From Methylohalobius crimeensis 10Ki (GTDB lineage: Bacteria > Pseudomonadota > Gammaproteobacteria > Methylococcales > Methylothermaceae), in contig NZ_ATXB01000001.1 of the NCBI RefSeq assembly GCF_000421465.1, forward strand, positions 806,001 to 870,000: 64,000 bases of DNA. The letters are read 5' to 3'. Position numbers and translations under genes: made by a program. Positions 36,304 through 45,365 of the stretch are shown here, one piece after another (position 1 is the first letter of the stretch; each line of letters opens with the position of its first letter). Under the pieces are notes generated by a model. It was not told where the DNA came from and ran no database searches. It saw only the letters and a list, made by a program, of their open reading frames with translations.

Positions 36304-36744
36304 ATGCATCCATTCCGACTGTTGTTTCTGATTTTTCTCGTCATCCCCTTGATCGAGATCTACTTTCTATTGGTGATCGGCGGGATCATCGGGCCGTTGC
36401 CCACCATCGCCATGGTGGTGTTTACCGCCGTTTTGGGCGCCTGGCTGCTCAGGATCGAGGGGTTCCACACTTGGTTCCGGCTCCAGCAGAGTATGGCGCA
36501 AGGCAAAATTCCGGCGCTGGAAATCGTGGAAGGGCCGATTCTTCTGGTGGGGGGCGCTTTGCTTCTGACCCCCGGCTTTTTCACCGACTTTTTGGGTTTT
36601 CTGTGCCTGTTTCCGGCAACGCGGCGCAAGATCGCCCGCTATTTGCTCAACAAGTGGCTGGTTCAAAGGGTATCTGGTCGCCCCGGCGGTCCCGGCGAAC
36701 AGGGACCCCGAACGATCGAGGGGGAGTATCGGCGGAAGGATTGA
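36304..36744 (+). CDS. fxsA: FxsA family membrane protein
   Basis: A 146-residue inner-membrane protein. FLVIPLIEIYFLLVIGGIIG and PLPTIAMVVFTAVLGAWLLR are the FxsA pattern, followed by PILLVGGALLLTPGFFTDFL. FxsA in E. coli counteracts F-plasmid exclusion of phage T7; its normal role is unclear. I chose the ATG at 36304 (MHPFRLLFLIF); earlier in-frame ATGs overlap the cutA start. Confidence 0.9.
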   Translation: MHPFRLLFLIFLVIPLIEIYFLLVIGGIIGPLPTIAMVVFTAVLGAWLLRIEGFHTWFRLQQSMAQGKIPALEIVEGPILLVGGALLLTPGFFTDFLGFLCLFPATRRKIARYLLNKWLVQRVSGRPGGPGEQGPRTIEGEYRRKD

Positions 36745-36784
36745 AGCAGCGCGTCCCTGCGCTGACAACTCAAAGAAGGCGGGA

Positions 36785-37081
36785 TCAGTGCTGATGAGCC
36801 TGGGGTTTGTCCCCGCCGCAGCAGGAATGGCCGCCTTCTTGCGCGGCTTTGGCTTTACCGCCGCAGCACGAGCCCGCGGTGGTTCTCCCCAGTCCGGCGT
36901 ACAGCGGACAGAAGCGGGTATAGCCGGAAGCCAGCAAGGCGATGCCCAGCAGGAGCAGGGGCACGCTGCCTAAAAACAAGGAAACCGCGATGGCCAAGCT
37001 GCCGGTGCCGTAACGGATATTTTGATCCCGGTCGCCGACGTTGCGTTCGTATTTGAGCATGCGTTTGAAATCAAATGTCAT
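36785..37081 (-). CDS. DUF2892 (YgaP-like) membrane protein with CCGG tail
   Basis: A 98-residue protein: the N-terminus KYERNVGDRDQNIRYGTGSL and two spans (about 27-60) match DUF2892, with FCPLYAGLGRTT after them. The C-terminal 30 residues are unusual: two CCGG motifs and a final HQH, a likely metal-binding tail. Function unknown. Confidence 0.82.
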   Translation of the reverse strand: MTFDFKRMLKYERNVGDRDQNIRYGTGSLAIAVSLFLGSVPLLLLGIALLASGYTRFCPLYAGLGRTTAGSCCGGKAKAAQEGGHSCCGGDKPQAHQH

Positions 37082-37155
37082 GAGAACGTCTCCGTTGAAA
37101 AACTCGCCTTAGTATACCTAAACCCGTAGACCAGATCCGGTAAAATAGCGTTCCC

Positions 37156-39345
37156 ATGGACATTACCTCGATATTAGACCCTCTTAACGACGCTCAACGG
37201 GAAGCGGTCAGCGCACCGCTGCAACCGATGCTGGTCCTGGCCGGGGCCGGCAGCGGCAAGACCCGGGTGCTGGTCCACCGCCTGGCGTGGCTGGCGCGGG
37301 TGGAAGCGATTCCTCCCCATGCCCTGATGGCGGTCACCTTCACCAATAAAGCCGCCCGTGAAATGCGCGGAAGGGTGGAGGCCTTGCTCCGGATCGAAAC
37401 CCGGGGAATGTGGCTGGGCACCTTCCATAGCCTCGCCCATCGCTTGTTGCGCCGGCATGCCAAGGAGGCGGGGTTGCCGGACGGCTTCCAGGTGCTCGAC
37501 AGCGCCGACCAATATCGTCTGATTCGGCGCCTCATGCGCGAAATGAAACTGGACGAGGGCCGCTGGCCTCCGCGCCAGGTCCAATGGTACATCAACGCCA
37601 ACAAGGACGAAGGCCGGAGGCCCGAATACATCGTGGCCGGCGATCTGTTCGAACGCCAGATGCTGGCCATCTATCAGACCTACGAGCAACATTGCCGCCG
37701 CGCCGGCTTGGTGGATTTCGGCGGCTTGCTGTTGGGGGCGCACGAACTCCTGCGCGACCACGAAAGCCTGCTGGCGCATTACCGGCGCCGTTTCGGCCAT
37801 ATTTTGGTGGACGAATTCCAGGATACCAATACCATCCAATACGCTTGGTTGCGCCTCTTGGCGGGAGACAACGACAATCTGTTCGTGGTCGGCGACGACG
37901 ATCAATCCATCTACGGCTGGCGCGGCGCCCGGGTGGAAAACATCCGTTCCTTCCGCCAGGACTTCCCGGGTCATCGCCTGGTGCGCCTGGAGCAGAACTA
38001 CCGTTCCACCGGCCATATTCTCGATGCCGCCAATGCGCTCATCACTCACAATCGAGGCCGGATGGGCAAGAAACTTTGGACCGCCGGCGGCAAGGGCGAT
38101 CCGATTCGAGTGTACGACGCCTTCAACGATCAGGAGGAAGCGCGCTTCGTGGTCGATCGCATCCAGCAATGGCTGGAAAAGGGGCGGCGCGGGAGCGAGG
38201 CGGCGATTCTCTACCGCTCCAATGCCCAGTCGCGCCTGTTCGAAGAGCGCCTGGTGGCGGCTGGCATTCCTTATCGGGTCTACGGGGGCTTGCGCTTCTT
38301 CGAGCGCGCCGAGATCAAAAGCGCCTTGGCTTATCTGCGTTTGATCGCCAATCGCGACGACGATTCCTCCTTCGAGCGGGTGGTGAATCTTCCCACCCGC
38401 GGCATCGGCCAGCGCACCGTCGATACGATCCGCGACCACGCCCGGTCCCGCGAGACGTCGCTGTGGCGGGCCGCGAGCGACCTGTGCCGGACGCGGGCTC
38501 TGGCGGCGCGGGCCAGGGGCAGCCTGGACAAATTTTTGCAGTTGATCGACGCCCTGGACGAAACCACCCGGAACGTGTCGCTTGCCGATCAGGTCAAGCG
38601 CGTGGTGGAAGGCAGCGGCTTGATCGAGCATTACGGCAAGGAAAAGGGGGATCAGGGCGAGGCCCGGGTGGAAAACCTGAAAGAACTGGTCAACGCCGCC
38701 CGCCAATTTGTTACTTTCGACAGTGAAGACGTGGAGGACGACGACAGTCCGCTGGGCGTGTTTTTGGCCCATGCGGCATTGGAAGCCGGCGAAGCCCAGG
38801 CCGACGCGGGCGAGGACAGCGTTCAGTTGATGACGCTCCATGCGGCGAAAGGGCTGGAGTTTCCCTTGGTGTTCATGGTGGGAATGGAGGAAGGTCTGTT
38901 TCCCTCCATGCAATCGCTGGAGGATGACTCCCGACTGGAGGAGGAGCGGCGTCTGTGCTACGTGGGCATGACCCGGGCGATGGAAAGCCTGTATCTGTGC
39001 TATGCCGAATGCCGAAGGCTTTACGGGCGCGAAACCTATCCCCGCGAATCCCGTTTCCTGCGCGAGATTCCTTCCGAGTATCTGGAAGAAGTCCGGCAAA
39101 AATCGGTGAATCATCCGGTGGGGGCGCAGTACGCCCGGAAGAAGGGCGACAGCCGGCCAACCGAAGACGGGGAATCCGCAGGCGGCCTGCGCCTCGGGCA
39201 ACGGGTCAAGCACACCGCTTTCGGCGAAGGGGTCGTGCTCCAATGCGAAGGGGAGGGAAAAAATACCCGCGTCCAGGTGAATTTCGACGACGCTGGAAAA
39301 AAATGGCTGATGCTGGGATATGCCAATCTGGAGGCGGTTGAGTAA
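37156..39345 (+). CDS. uvrD: DNA helicase II
   Basis: SF1A 3'-5' helicase for nucleotide-excision and mismatch repair. Walker A is VLAGAGSGKTRVLVHRLAWL at about 28-47, Walker B is VDEFQDTNTIQYAWL, and GDDDQSIYGWRGARVENIRS and LMTLHAAKGLEFPLVFMVGM follow in order. The 729-residue length fits UvrD, and DEGRWPPRQVQWYIN and the C-terminal GVVLQ...KKWLMLGYANLE tail distinguish it from Rep. Part of its 3' end is duplicated 3.5 kb downstream. Confidence 0.96.
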   Translation: MDITSILDPLNDAQREAVSAPLQPMLVLAGAGSGKTRVLVHRLAWLARVEAIPPHALMAVTFTNKAAREMRGRVEALLRIETRGMWLGTFHSLAHRLLRRHAKEAGLPDGFQVLDSADQYRLIRRLMREMKLDEGRWPPRQVQWYINANKDEGRRPEYIVAGDLFERQMLAIYQTYEQHCRRAGLVDFGGLLLGAHELLRDHESLLAHYRRRFGHILVDEFQDTNTIQYAWLRLLAGDNDNLFVVGDDDQSIYGWRGARVENIRSFRQDFPGHRLVRLEQNYRSTGHILDAANALITHNRGRMGKKLWTAGGKGDPIRVYDAFNDQEEARFVVDRIQQWLEKGRRGSEAAILYRSNAQSRLFEERLVAAGIPYRVYGGLRFFERAEIKSALAYLRLIANRDDDSSFERVVNLPTRGIGQRTVDTIRDHARSRETSLWRAASDLCRTRALAARARGSLDKFLQLIDALDETTRNVSLADQVKRVVEGSGLIEHYGKEKGDQGEARVENLKELVNAARQFVTFDSEDVEDDDSPLGVFLAHAALEAGEAQADAGEDSVQLMTLHAAKGLEFPLVFMVGMEEGLFPSMQSLEDDSRLEEERRLCYVGMTRAMESLYLCYAECRRLYGRETYPRESRFLREIPSEYLEEVRQKSVNHPVGAQYARKKGDSRPTEDGESAGGLRLGQRVKHTAFGEGVVLQCEGEGKNTRVQVNFDDAGKKWLMLGYANLEAVE

Positions 39346-39746
39346 TCTTGTTGGTGGATAGGAGAAAGTGTGCAGCTTTTGGGTATATATTCAAGGAAAG
39401 CACAGCTTCAGTCTGACGTCATCCCTTTATCTGCATGCGCCTTGCCTTGATGCTTCACAAACGTGTCAAGCTAACTGGTAGCAGTATCTGAAAACGATAC
39501 ATCCTTGTGAAAGTGAAAAATCCTGGCTATACCTATACCTAAAAAATAATTGTTTTAAACAATGAGAACCTTTTCCTGTTGTAAGGGAAACGTGTCGGAA
39601 TGGTCGAGCCGTGTGGCGTTACGACCGGATGTGCCGGATGCTAGCGTCGTGCCCATATCTGAACAGTTTGCTGTCAGGGTGAGCAATGAAACAACTAGCC
39701 CTTGATTAGTGAATCCGACACTTCCTTCGAACCGGGAGTGATATGG
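39346..39746. other. Intergenic region of 401 bp between uvrD and the second helicase
   Basis: No gene seen. It is more AT-rich than the flanks and contains a 15-bp palindrome, ATTGTTTTAAACAAT (39549-39563), suited to an operator or promoter element. The last 15 bases hold the GGGAG ribosome site of the downstream helicase. Confidence 0.5.
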
Positions 39747-42700
39747 ATGACAACGATTACCAGAAAGATTTCATTCCGTCAGAGACTGACTGAATACGAA
39801 CGCTATGTAGAATCCATCCGACAACTTCTATGTACCCGAGTTTGGGATGCACAAGACATTGTGAGATTCAACGAGCTTGTTGATCAATCACAGCAATTTT
39901 CTGCAGAACTCGCCAACATCAAAGTTGTTTTTGTTAAGCGACTAGGCGATATCACTCAGAAAATAAAAACCGATGAATCAATTAACGAATATTTTAAAGA
40001 GCTCAAACGGGGTGCATACCAAAAAAAAGGTGGTCCTACTGTACGCGCTGGTAAAGCCCTATACGACGTATTAAAAAAGAAAGAACAAGGTATCAATGGC
40101 CTCATACGCATATGTGACTCATTGAGTGATTCCCTTGCCATATTGCGACCTAAACTACTTCAAAAGTGGGTCTTCATGCTTTTAGAAGCTGGGGACCGCG
40201 ATGGTGCGGAGAACTTCTACCAGGAACGATGTGGAGAATGGTGGCCCAGAAGCGACTATGAGGCGGCTGTAAAGCATGCCCAAGATGAACAAGCGCGAAA
40301 GGCCGCCGAAGAAGAGGCGCGCAAGCTCGCTGCGGCCCGCGAGAGGCTTCGGGAACAAGTCCGTGATTTGCTTGATGCCGCCAAGTATGTTGAGGCCGAT
40401 CGCCTGTATCAGGAACGCTGCTCCGATTGGTGGAATCGTTCCGACTACGAGGCCAGGAAAATCCGAGCGCGATTCATCCAACGCTTCAAAAAAACCTACC
40501 ACAGGGGGGCACTGGCGGAGTTGGACATGCTCTATATCAATCGACCCCCCAGCGTCCATTTTTCCATGGAAAAGTTCATCGCCCGGAAATTACCCAAAAT
40601 CCGCAATCATCTCGCGCCGATCGGCATCCAATTGGACGAAGAGCAGGAACAGGCCCTTGCGCGGCCGGAATCCCGGCTTCTGATCAAGGCACGCGCCGGT
40701 TCGGGAAAGACACGCACCTTGTGCGCTCGCGCGGTATTGACGATCCGGGATGAGAAGCTTGATCCGAATCAGGTTTTGATTCTGGCGTTCAACAAGGACG
40801 CCGCAGCCGAAGTCAGAAGTCGCGTTCAAAGAATGGCTGAGGTTCCGGATTTTGAGAACGCGCGTACTTTCCACAGCTTGGCGTACCAACTCGTCAAACC
40901 CAATAAGAAACTTCTTTTCGACGCCGGCGGTCATCCGTCCAAGCGCGAACAGGGCAGATTTGTCCAGCGCATGATGCAAAGGATTCTGAACCCTGCCTTC
41001 AAGGAGGCGATGGTGGAATTCTTTCGCAAAGAATTGGAACAGGTTAAAGACCTTGGAAGAGACCTGCCGCCTAATGAGTATTTCGTTTTCCGTCGTGCGA
41101 TGGAGATGGTGACTCTGGGAGGCGATCGGGTGAAGTCCAACGGGGAGAAATTCATCGCCGATTTTTTGTTCGAACATGGCATCGAGTATCGCTACGAGCG
41201 AGCCTGGCAATGGAAAAGCGATTTCCTCGATGGCGGGGCCTACAGGCCGGATTTCTCGATTGTCGCAAACGGCAGGGACTATATCCTCGAACACTGGGCG
41301 ATCGACCCGGACGACCGCTCCGCGGAGGTGCCGGAACACTGGGATATTTCGACGGATCAATACCGGCGACAGATTCACGCCAAACGAAGGTTTTGGCAAT
41401 CCAGGGGCATACCACTGCTCGAAACACATGCCGGCCTGATACGAGAAGGTCGCGAGGCATTCGAGCGTCGATTGGGAAGCATTCTTCAGCGTGCCGGTAT
41501 TCCGTGCAGGCGACTGCCAAAAGAGGAGATTGTGCGTCGCGTCTTCGAGAATGATTTTGCGATTTCGCGTATGGCAAAGCTCTTCCAGCAGTTTATCCAG
41601 CGCGCCAAGAAGCGCGGTTGGACGCCCAACGAAGTAGTGCGGCGCTTCACGGAGGCGCCTGACAGGGAGCCTCGCACCCGGCTTTTCCATCAACTCGCCT
41701 TGCGCGCCTACCGTGAATACGAGGCAGTGTTGGAGGAGCGGCAGGCGATGGATTTCGATGACTTGCTCGTGCAGGCCGTCGAAGAAGTGGAAGCGCGCGG
41801 AGCGTCGGCCAGCATTCACCTCGGCCAAGGCTGCATGTTTCCAATCAGCTATCTGAAATGGATTCTTCTGGACGAATATCAGGATTTTTCCGAGCTGTAC
41901 TTCAGGATGCTGAACGCCATCCTGAAGGCCAAACCCGACATTCGCCTGGTGGCGGTCGGAGACGATTGGCAAGCCATCAACGGCTTCGCGGGTGCGGAAC
42001 CCCGTTTTTTCGAGCGATTCGCGGACTATTTTCCCGGTGCCGAGTCGGTGGGGGTCACGACCAACTACCGGAGCGATCGGGCGGTGGTCGGTGCGGGAAA
42101 CCGTCTCATGGACGGCCGGGGTAGCCCGGCAAAGGTCAGTCGGTCGGCAGAAGGAAAGATCGAGATCAAATATCTTGGCGATGTCTGGATCGAGTTCCGG
42201 CAGGGCGAACCGTTCCAGCAGGAACGTGAGTCGGATGCACTCTACCTTCCACCCCGGCCCGAAGGGAGGAACCCATCGGAACGCGCATTAAAGCAGGCAC
42301 AAGCTTTGAAACAGTGTGCGGAAATCATTCTCGAGGCGCCCGACCAAACAACCATGTTGCTGGCTCGGACCAACAAGGTCTATGGCATCGAGTTGGATCA
42401 ATTTAAGGATCGGTTGATTGAAGTCTTGTGCGCCCTGCGAAAGGAAATCGCGGCGGACCTGGAGAAAAGCATCGCCACGGCGACTGCGCATCGATCGAAA
42501 GGCCGGGAAGCGCACAGGGTCATTATCCTGGACGCCACGCAGCGGCAATTCCCGAAGCTTCATCCCGACAATTTCCTATTTAAACTGTTCGGCGTCACGC
42601 CGCACGCCGTGCTTGAAGAGGAGAGGCGACTATTTTATGTCGCCTTGACGCGCGCCGAACACGATTTGTACATATTGACGGAAAAGGGAGAGGAGTCCCC

Positions 42701-42794
42701 TTTTATTGAGGAGATCTACGACCAGGAAAGTCATTCTGGAAAATCTCGTTTTCTGCGAGAGATTCCTTCCGAGCATTTGGAAGATGTCTGGTAA
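39747..42794 (+). CDS. UvrD-like helicase with embedded nuclease-like domain and N-terminal repeats
   Basis: A 1015-residue SF1 helicase unlike the housekeeping UvrD beside it. Residues 1-290 are helical and include two copies of YQERCxxWWxRSDYEA (about 157 and 219). Walker A is KARAGSGKTRTLCARA (about 312). Between motor segments, GEKFIADFLFEHGIEYRYER, YRPDFSI and ILEHWAI (about 475-520) match a PD-(D/E)XK-like fold. The Walker B is LLDEYQDFSELY (about 708), and RLFYVALTRAEHDLYILTEK is near the end. Start at the ATG at 39747 behind GGGAG. The last residues, RFLREIPSEHLEDVW, copy the UvrD tail. DNA repair or phage defence are both possible. Confidence 0.8.
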   Translation: MTTITRKISFRQRLTEYERYVESIRQLLCTRVWDAQDIVRFNELVDQSQQFSAELANIKVVFVKRLGDITQKIKTDESINEYFKELKRGAYQKKGGPTVRAGKALYDVLKKKEQGINGLIRICDSLSDSLAILRPKLLQKWVFMLLEAGDRDGAENFYQERCGEWWPRSDYEAAVKHAQDEQARKAAEEEARKLAAARERLREQVRDLLDAAKYVEADRLYQERCSDWWNRSDYEARKIRARFIQRFKKTYHRGALAELDMLYINRPPSVHFSMEKFIARKLPKIRNHLAPIGIQLDEEQEQALARPESRLLIKARAGSGKTRTLCARAVLTIRDEKLDPNQVLILAFNKDAAAEVRSRVQRMAEVPDFENARTFHSLAYQLVKPNKKLLFDAGGHPSKREQGRFVQRMMQRILNPAFKEAMVEFFRKELEQVKDLGRDLPPNEYFVFRRAMEMVTLGGDRVKSNGEKFIADFLFEHGIEYRYERAWQWKSDFLDGGAYRPDFSIVANGRDYILEHWAIDPDDRSAEVPEHWDISTDQYRRQIHAKRRFWQSRGIPLLETHAGLIREGREAFERRLGSILQRAGIPCRRLPKEEIVRRVFENDFAISRMAKLFQQFIQRAKKRGWTPNEVVRRFTEAPDREPRTRLFHQLALRAYREYEAVLEERQAMDFDDLLVQAVEEVEARGASASIHLGQGCMFPISYLKWILLDEYQDFSELYFRMLNAILKAKPDIRLVAVGDDWQAINGFAGAEPRFFERFADYFPGAESVGVTTNYRSDRAVVGAGNRLMDGRGSPAKVSRSAEGKIEIKYLGDVWIEFRQGEPFQQERESDALYLPPRPEGRNPSERALKQAQALKQCAEIILEAPDQTTMLLARTNKVYGIELDQFKDRLIEVLCALRKEIAADLEKSIATATAHRSKGREAHRVIILDATQRQFPKLHPDNFLFKLFGVTPHAVLEEERRLFYVALTRAEHDLYILTEKGEESPFIEEIYDQESHSGKSRFLREIPSEHLEDVW

Positions 42795-42846
42795 AAATTA
42801 GGGAGTCGGACGATGGGGTGTCGTCTTACCGAAAGGCGGGCGGATA

Positions 42847-42894
42847 AAGTGGCTGATGCTGGGGTATGCCAATTTGGAGACGATGGGGGAATAG
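42847..42894 (+). pseudogene. Remnant of a uvrD 3' end
   Basis: Reads KWLMLGYANLE then TMGE and a stop, against KWLMLGYANLEAVE at the uvrD terminus; 28 of 30 bases from 42850 match 39304-39333. It lies downstream of the second helicase stop, has no start, and the stretch between it and that stop retains only a trace of the uvrD tail (a GVVL segment). It is a broken duplicate of uvrD tail DNA. Confidence 0.75.
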
Positions 42895-42918
42895 GTTTCT
42901 TCGGTGTATGCTGGCTTG

Positions 42919-43410
42919 CTACGAATCGGTTCGCCGGGGTTGGATAAGATAGGGGATTTCCAAGTTAGAATTTTTTTGGCTGGCCTTGGCCCCCTTGCAG
43001 TCGATGGGAGTAAGGGAGGTGGTTCCTGAAAATCCGGATTGATTCCACCAAGCTCCATTTCCGGCCAGAGTCTCCGGATCGAGCAGAATCTTGAACGATA
43101 CGCCCACACACATTCCGGGCTCGTTGGCCGCCCCCCACAGGCCGACGGTCACGAAGCTTTCGGAAATAGTGGCGGTGCCGGTCAAGGGCACTCTATTGGA
43201 ACTGCCGCAGGTACCCTCCGGAAGGAGTTGGTAGCCATGCACCTCGAAAGTTTCGTTCGAAAAACTCCCCACATTCAGCACCCAAATGCTGGGTCCGGTG
43301 CTCCAGCACATTCGGGTCAACGGTTCTCCGGCATGGCTTGCCGTCGCCATACCCAGCCAAAGGATTGCGGTCAATAGCGTGACTTGCCCGTTTTTATTGC
43401 TTCCCAACAT
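42919..43410 (-). CDS. Secreted protein of unknown function
   Basis: A 163-residue protein with a signal peptide (about 10-29, cut after SHA) and four Cys that could form two disulfides (in RMCWSTG, EGTCGSS, PGMCVGV and PIDCKGA). I do not recognise the family. I chose the ATG at 43410 because GGAGG lies six bases upstream. Its neighbours do not suggest a role. Confidence 0.65.
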   Translation of the reverse strand: MLGSNKNGQVTLLTAILWLGMATASHAGEPLTRMCWSTGPSIWVLNVGSFSNETFEVHGYQLLPEGTCGSSNRVPLTGTATISESFVTVGLWGAANEPGMCVGVSFKILLDPETLAGNGAWWNQSGFSGTTSLTPIDCKGAKASQKNSNLEIPYLIQPRRTDS

Positions 43411-43572
43411 AATCAACCTCCGTCCGGAAAGGTTCCCGTATCGGTTGTTTCTGCTCCGCCATCCCCTTTCTGTTGCCGATCTCCTTATGTTTTCTAGCTT
43501 GAAAGATAATTCTCTGAATTGGCGTGTCAGTTTATAATAAATAAGATAACCTTTGCATTCCGAGCGAGACGG

Positions 43573-44043
43573 CTACGGTTTTTTTTCCGCCATTCCCTTG
43601 TCTGCCAGCGCCTCAATCGCCTCGGACGATTTTTTCAGATGGGACAATCCCATGCCGGCAAGGATTTGCGGTGCTTTGGTAAATTGGATCTCCCGATATT
43701 CCACGATTTGCACTCGGTTTCCCCAAGGATCGCGAAAATCCAGAAACGGACCGGGAAGCATTTCCACGCCGATTGCATTCAGCCTTTGTTTCACCAACGC
43801 CTTGTCGTCGACTACCAGTCCGAAATGGCGATTTTGGTCTACTGACGTGTTTTGCGCTTCGAACAATGCTATGAATTGATCGCCCAAGTCGATGAATGCG
43901 TGCCCATCGCCCCGGCCTCGGAGTTCGAAGGTAACAAGTTGACTGTAGAAATCGAGGGCTTCCTGGAGGTCGCCTACCGCCAAAGCGACATGGTTGATGC
44001 CGATGGCGCGGGCTTTGGGATTCGATGTCGATTTATTGGGCAT
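43573..44043 (-). CDS. VOC family (glyoxalase/dioxygenase fold) protein
   Basis: A 156-residue vicinal-oxygen-chelate protein. INHVALAVGDLQEALDFYSQ starts the fold, GDQFIALFEAQ and HFGLVVDD carry probable metal ligands, and DFRDPWGNRVQIVEYREIQF is the C-terminal signature. It may be a lyase, isomerase or dioxygenase; the substrate is not clear. The ATG at 44043 has GAGG upstream. It is downstream of the hydroxyacid dehydrogenase on the same strand. Confidence 0.85.
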   Translation of the reverse strand: MPNKSTSNPKARAIGINHVALAVGDLQEALDFYSQLVTFELRGRGDGHAFIDLGDQFIALFEAQNTSVDQNRHFGLVVDDKALVKQRLNAIGVEMLPGPFLDFRDPWGNRVQIVEYREIQFTKAPQILAGMGLSHLKKSSEAIEALADKGMAEKKP

Positions 44044-44068
44044 GAGATGACCTCGTTGGTTGATAAGC

Positions 44069-45100
44069 TTACACAACCCGATACAGTAATGGCCGATCCT
44101 GCAACAGTCGGCGCACGTTTTCCCAGTCTTCTTGCCGCTCCTCCTGGGCCAGTTCCAGAGTGCCGGCAGCGGTGTGGGGGGTCAGGATGACGTTTTGATG
44201 GGGATCGCGGGCCAGGGGCAAAAGCGGATTGTCGGAGGTGAGAGGTTCCCATTCGAAAGTGTCCAACGCCGCACCGGCCAGATGACCGGATTCCAAGGCG
44301 CGGGCCAAGGCCGCCTCGTCGATGACCCGTCCGCTGCCGCAGCCCACCAAGACTGCCCCGCGCGGCAGGGTCGTCAGGGTCTGCTCATTGAGGTAATGCT
44401 CGGTTTCCGGATGATAGGGCAGAAGGACGATCAGAATTTGACTGGATTTCAGAAGCGCATCCGCCTCGGCGTAGGTGATATTGAAATCCGCTTCCACGCT
44501 GGCGGGCAAGCGTTGGCGCTTGTGGTAATACACCCTCTCGGGGGCGAAGCCTTGAAGGCGCCGGGCCAGTTCCGCGCCGATTTCGCCGAAGCCCAGGATT
44601 CCCACCCGCTGCCCGAATAAGAAGCGCAAATGTTTCCGCCGGGACCAGTTGAAGGCGAAGGTGTCCTCGTCGGTTTGCCTTACCGGTCGCCAGTCGCCTG
44701 CTTCCAGGGCGATGGCGGTGACTTCGGGCAATTGCTTGCATAAGGCGAGGGTGAGGAGCAGCGCGTGTTCGGCCACCGCCATGCAGGAGCGGATGGGTTG
44801 GCGGCAGACGGCGATATTCCGCGAACGGGCGGCTTCCAAGTCGATATCGTGGACGAAGGAACCCAGCCGTTGGATCAATCGAAGCCGGGGGGCGGAGGCC
44901 ATGGCATCCCCGTCCACCGTTCCCTGACGCTCGCTGACGAGGATGTCCGCCGTGGCCAGGTGACGGCGGAGAGTGGGGCGGTCGGGTCGCCGGAGCATGA
45001 TGACTTCCGCCTTCGATGGGGCGGCCGCCAGTGCCGCCTGCTGATGCAGCTTGCTCCGATCGGTGACGAAGACTACCTTTGGTTTGGATTCGATATCCAT
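44069..45100 (-). CDS. D-isomer-specific 2-hydroxyacid dehydrogenase
   Basis: A 343-residue NAD(P)-dependent reductase. The nucleotide motif is VGILGFGEIGAELARRLQGF at about 170-189; the catalytic Arg is in VGCGSGRVIDE, Glu in DTFEWEPL, and His in LTPHTAAGT, as in the phosphoglycerate/formate dehydrogenase family. Substrate unknown. A MITE-like element lies upstream, between it and the MEKHLA gene. Confidence 0.88.
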   Translation of the reverse strand: MDIESKPKVVFVTDRSKLHQQAALAAAPSKAEVIMLRRPDRPTLRRHLATADILVSERQGTVDGDAMASAPRLRLIQRLGSFVHDIDLEAARSRNIAVCRQPIRSCMAVAEHALLLTLALCKQLPEVTAIALEAGDWRPVRQTDEDTFAFNWSRRKHLRFLFGQRVGILGFGEIGAELARRLQGFAPERVYYHKRQRLPASVEADFNITYAEADALLKSSQILIVLLPYHPETEHYLNEQTLTTLPRGAVLVGCGSGRVIDEAALARALESGHLAGAALDTFEWEPLTSDNPLLPLARDPHQNVILTPHTAAGTLELAQEERQEDWENVRRLLQDRPLLYRVV

Positions 45101-45180
45101 TGACTCGAAGTCGTGACTCGCCGGATTTGCGCGTGGATTTTCATCATACCCCAGATCGAGGTAGCCACGAAAAATCCATT

Positions 45181-45360
45181 CTTTAGAGATTGTTTACAAC
45201 GTCGACCCGAACTGATCTGGAATAGGGTCCGGCGGCTTGTCCGGAGGAAGTTCACGACCCGGACGGTCGCGATTCGAGCCTCCAGGAACGGGGTTACGGC
45301 GTCCCGGAGGGCAAGCCGCCGGACCCCACTTTGAGATAGCTTTGTAAACAGTCTCTGAAG
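45181..45360. mobile_element. MITE-like element with terminal inverted repeats
   Basis: A 180-bp palindromic element. The left end CTTTAGAGATTGTTTACAA and the right end TTGTAAACAGTCTCTGAAG are inverted copies with two mismatches; inner GGGTCCGGCGGCTTG arms repeat the symmetry. No coding capacity. It fits a non-autonomous transposon; the parent transposase is not in the window. Confidence 0.6.
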
Positions 45361-45365
45361 TCTGT

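Noticed and set aside
37174-39243. Long minus-strand frame opposite uvrD
   Set aside because: Antisense shadow of a GC-rich gene; no family motif, while uvrD on the plus strand is unambiguous.
42798-43109. Minus-strand 103-residue frame after the second helicase
   Set aside because: Its apparent sequence is the antisense of the uvrD remnant plus part of the secreted protein in another frame.
44069-45100. Pyridoxal-phosphate or serine pathway gene serA
   Set aside because: The family is right but the ACT domain and SerA-specific features are absent, so no specific symbol is justified.
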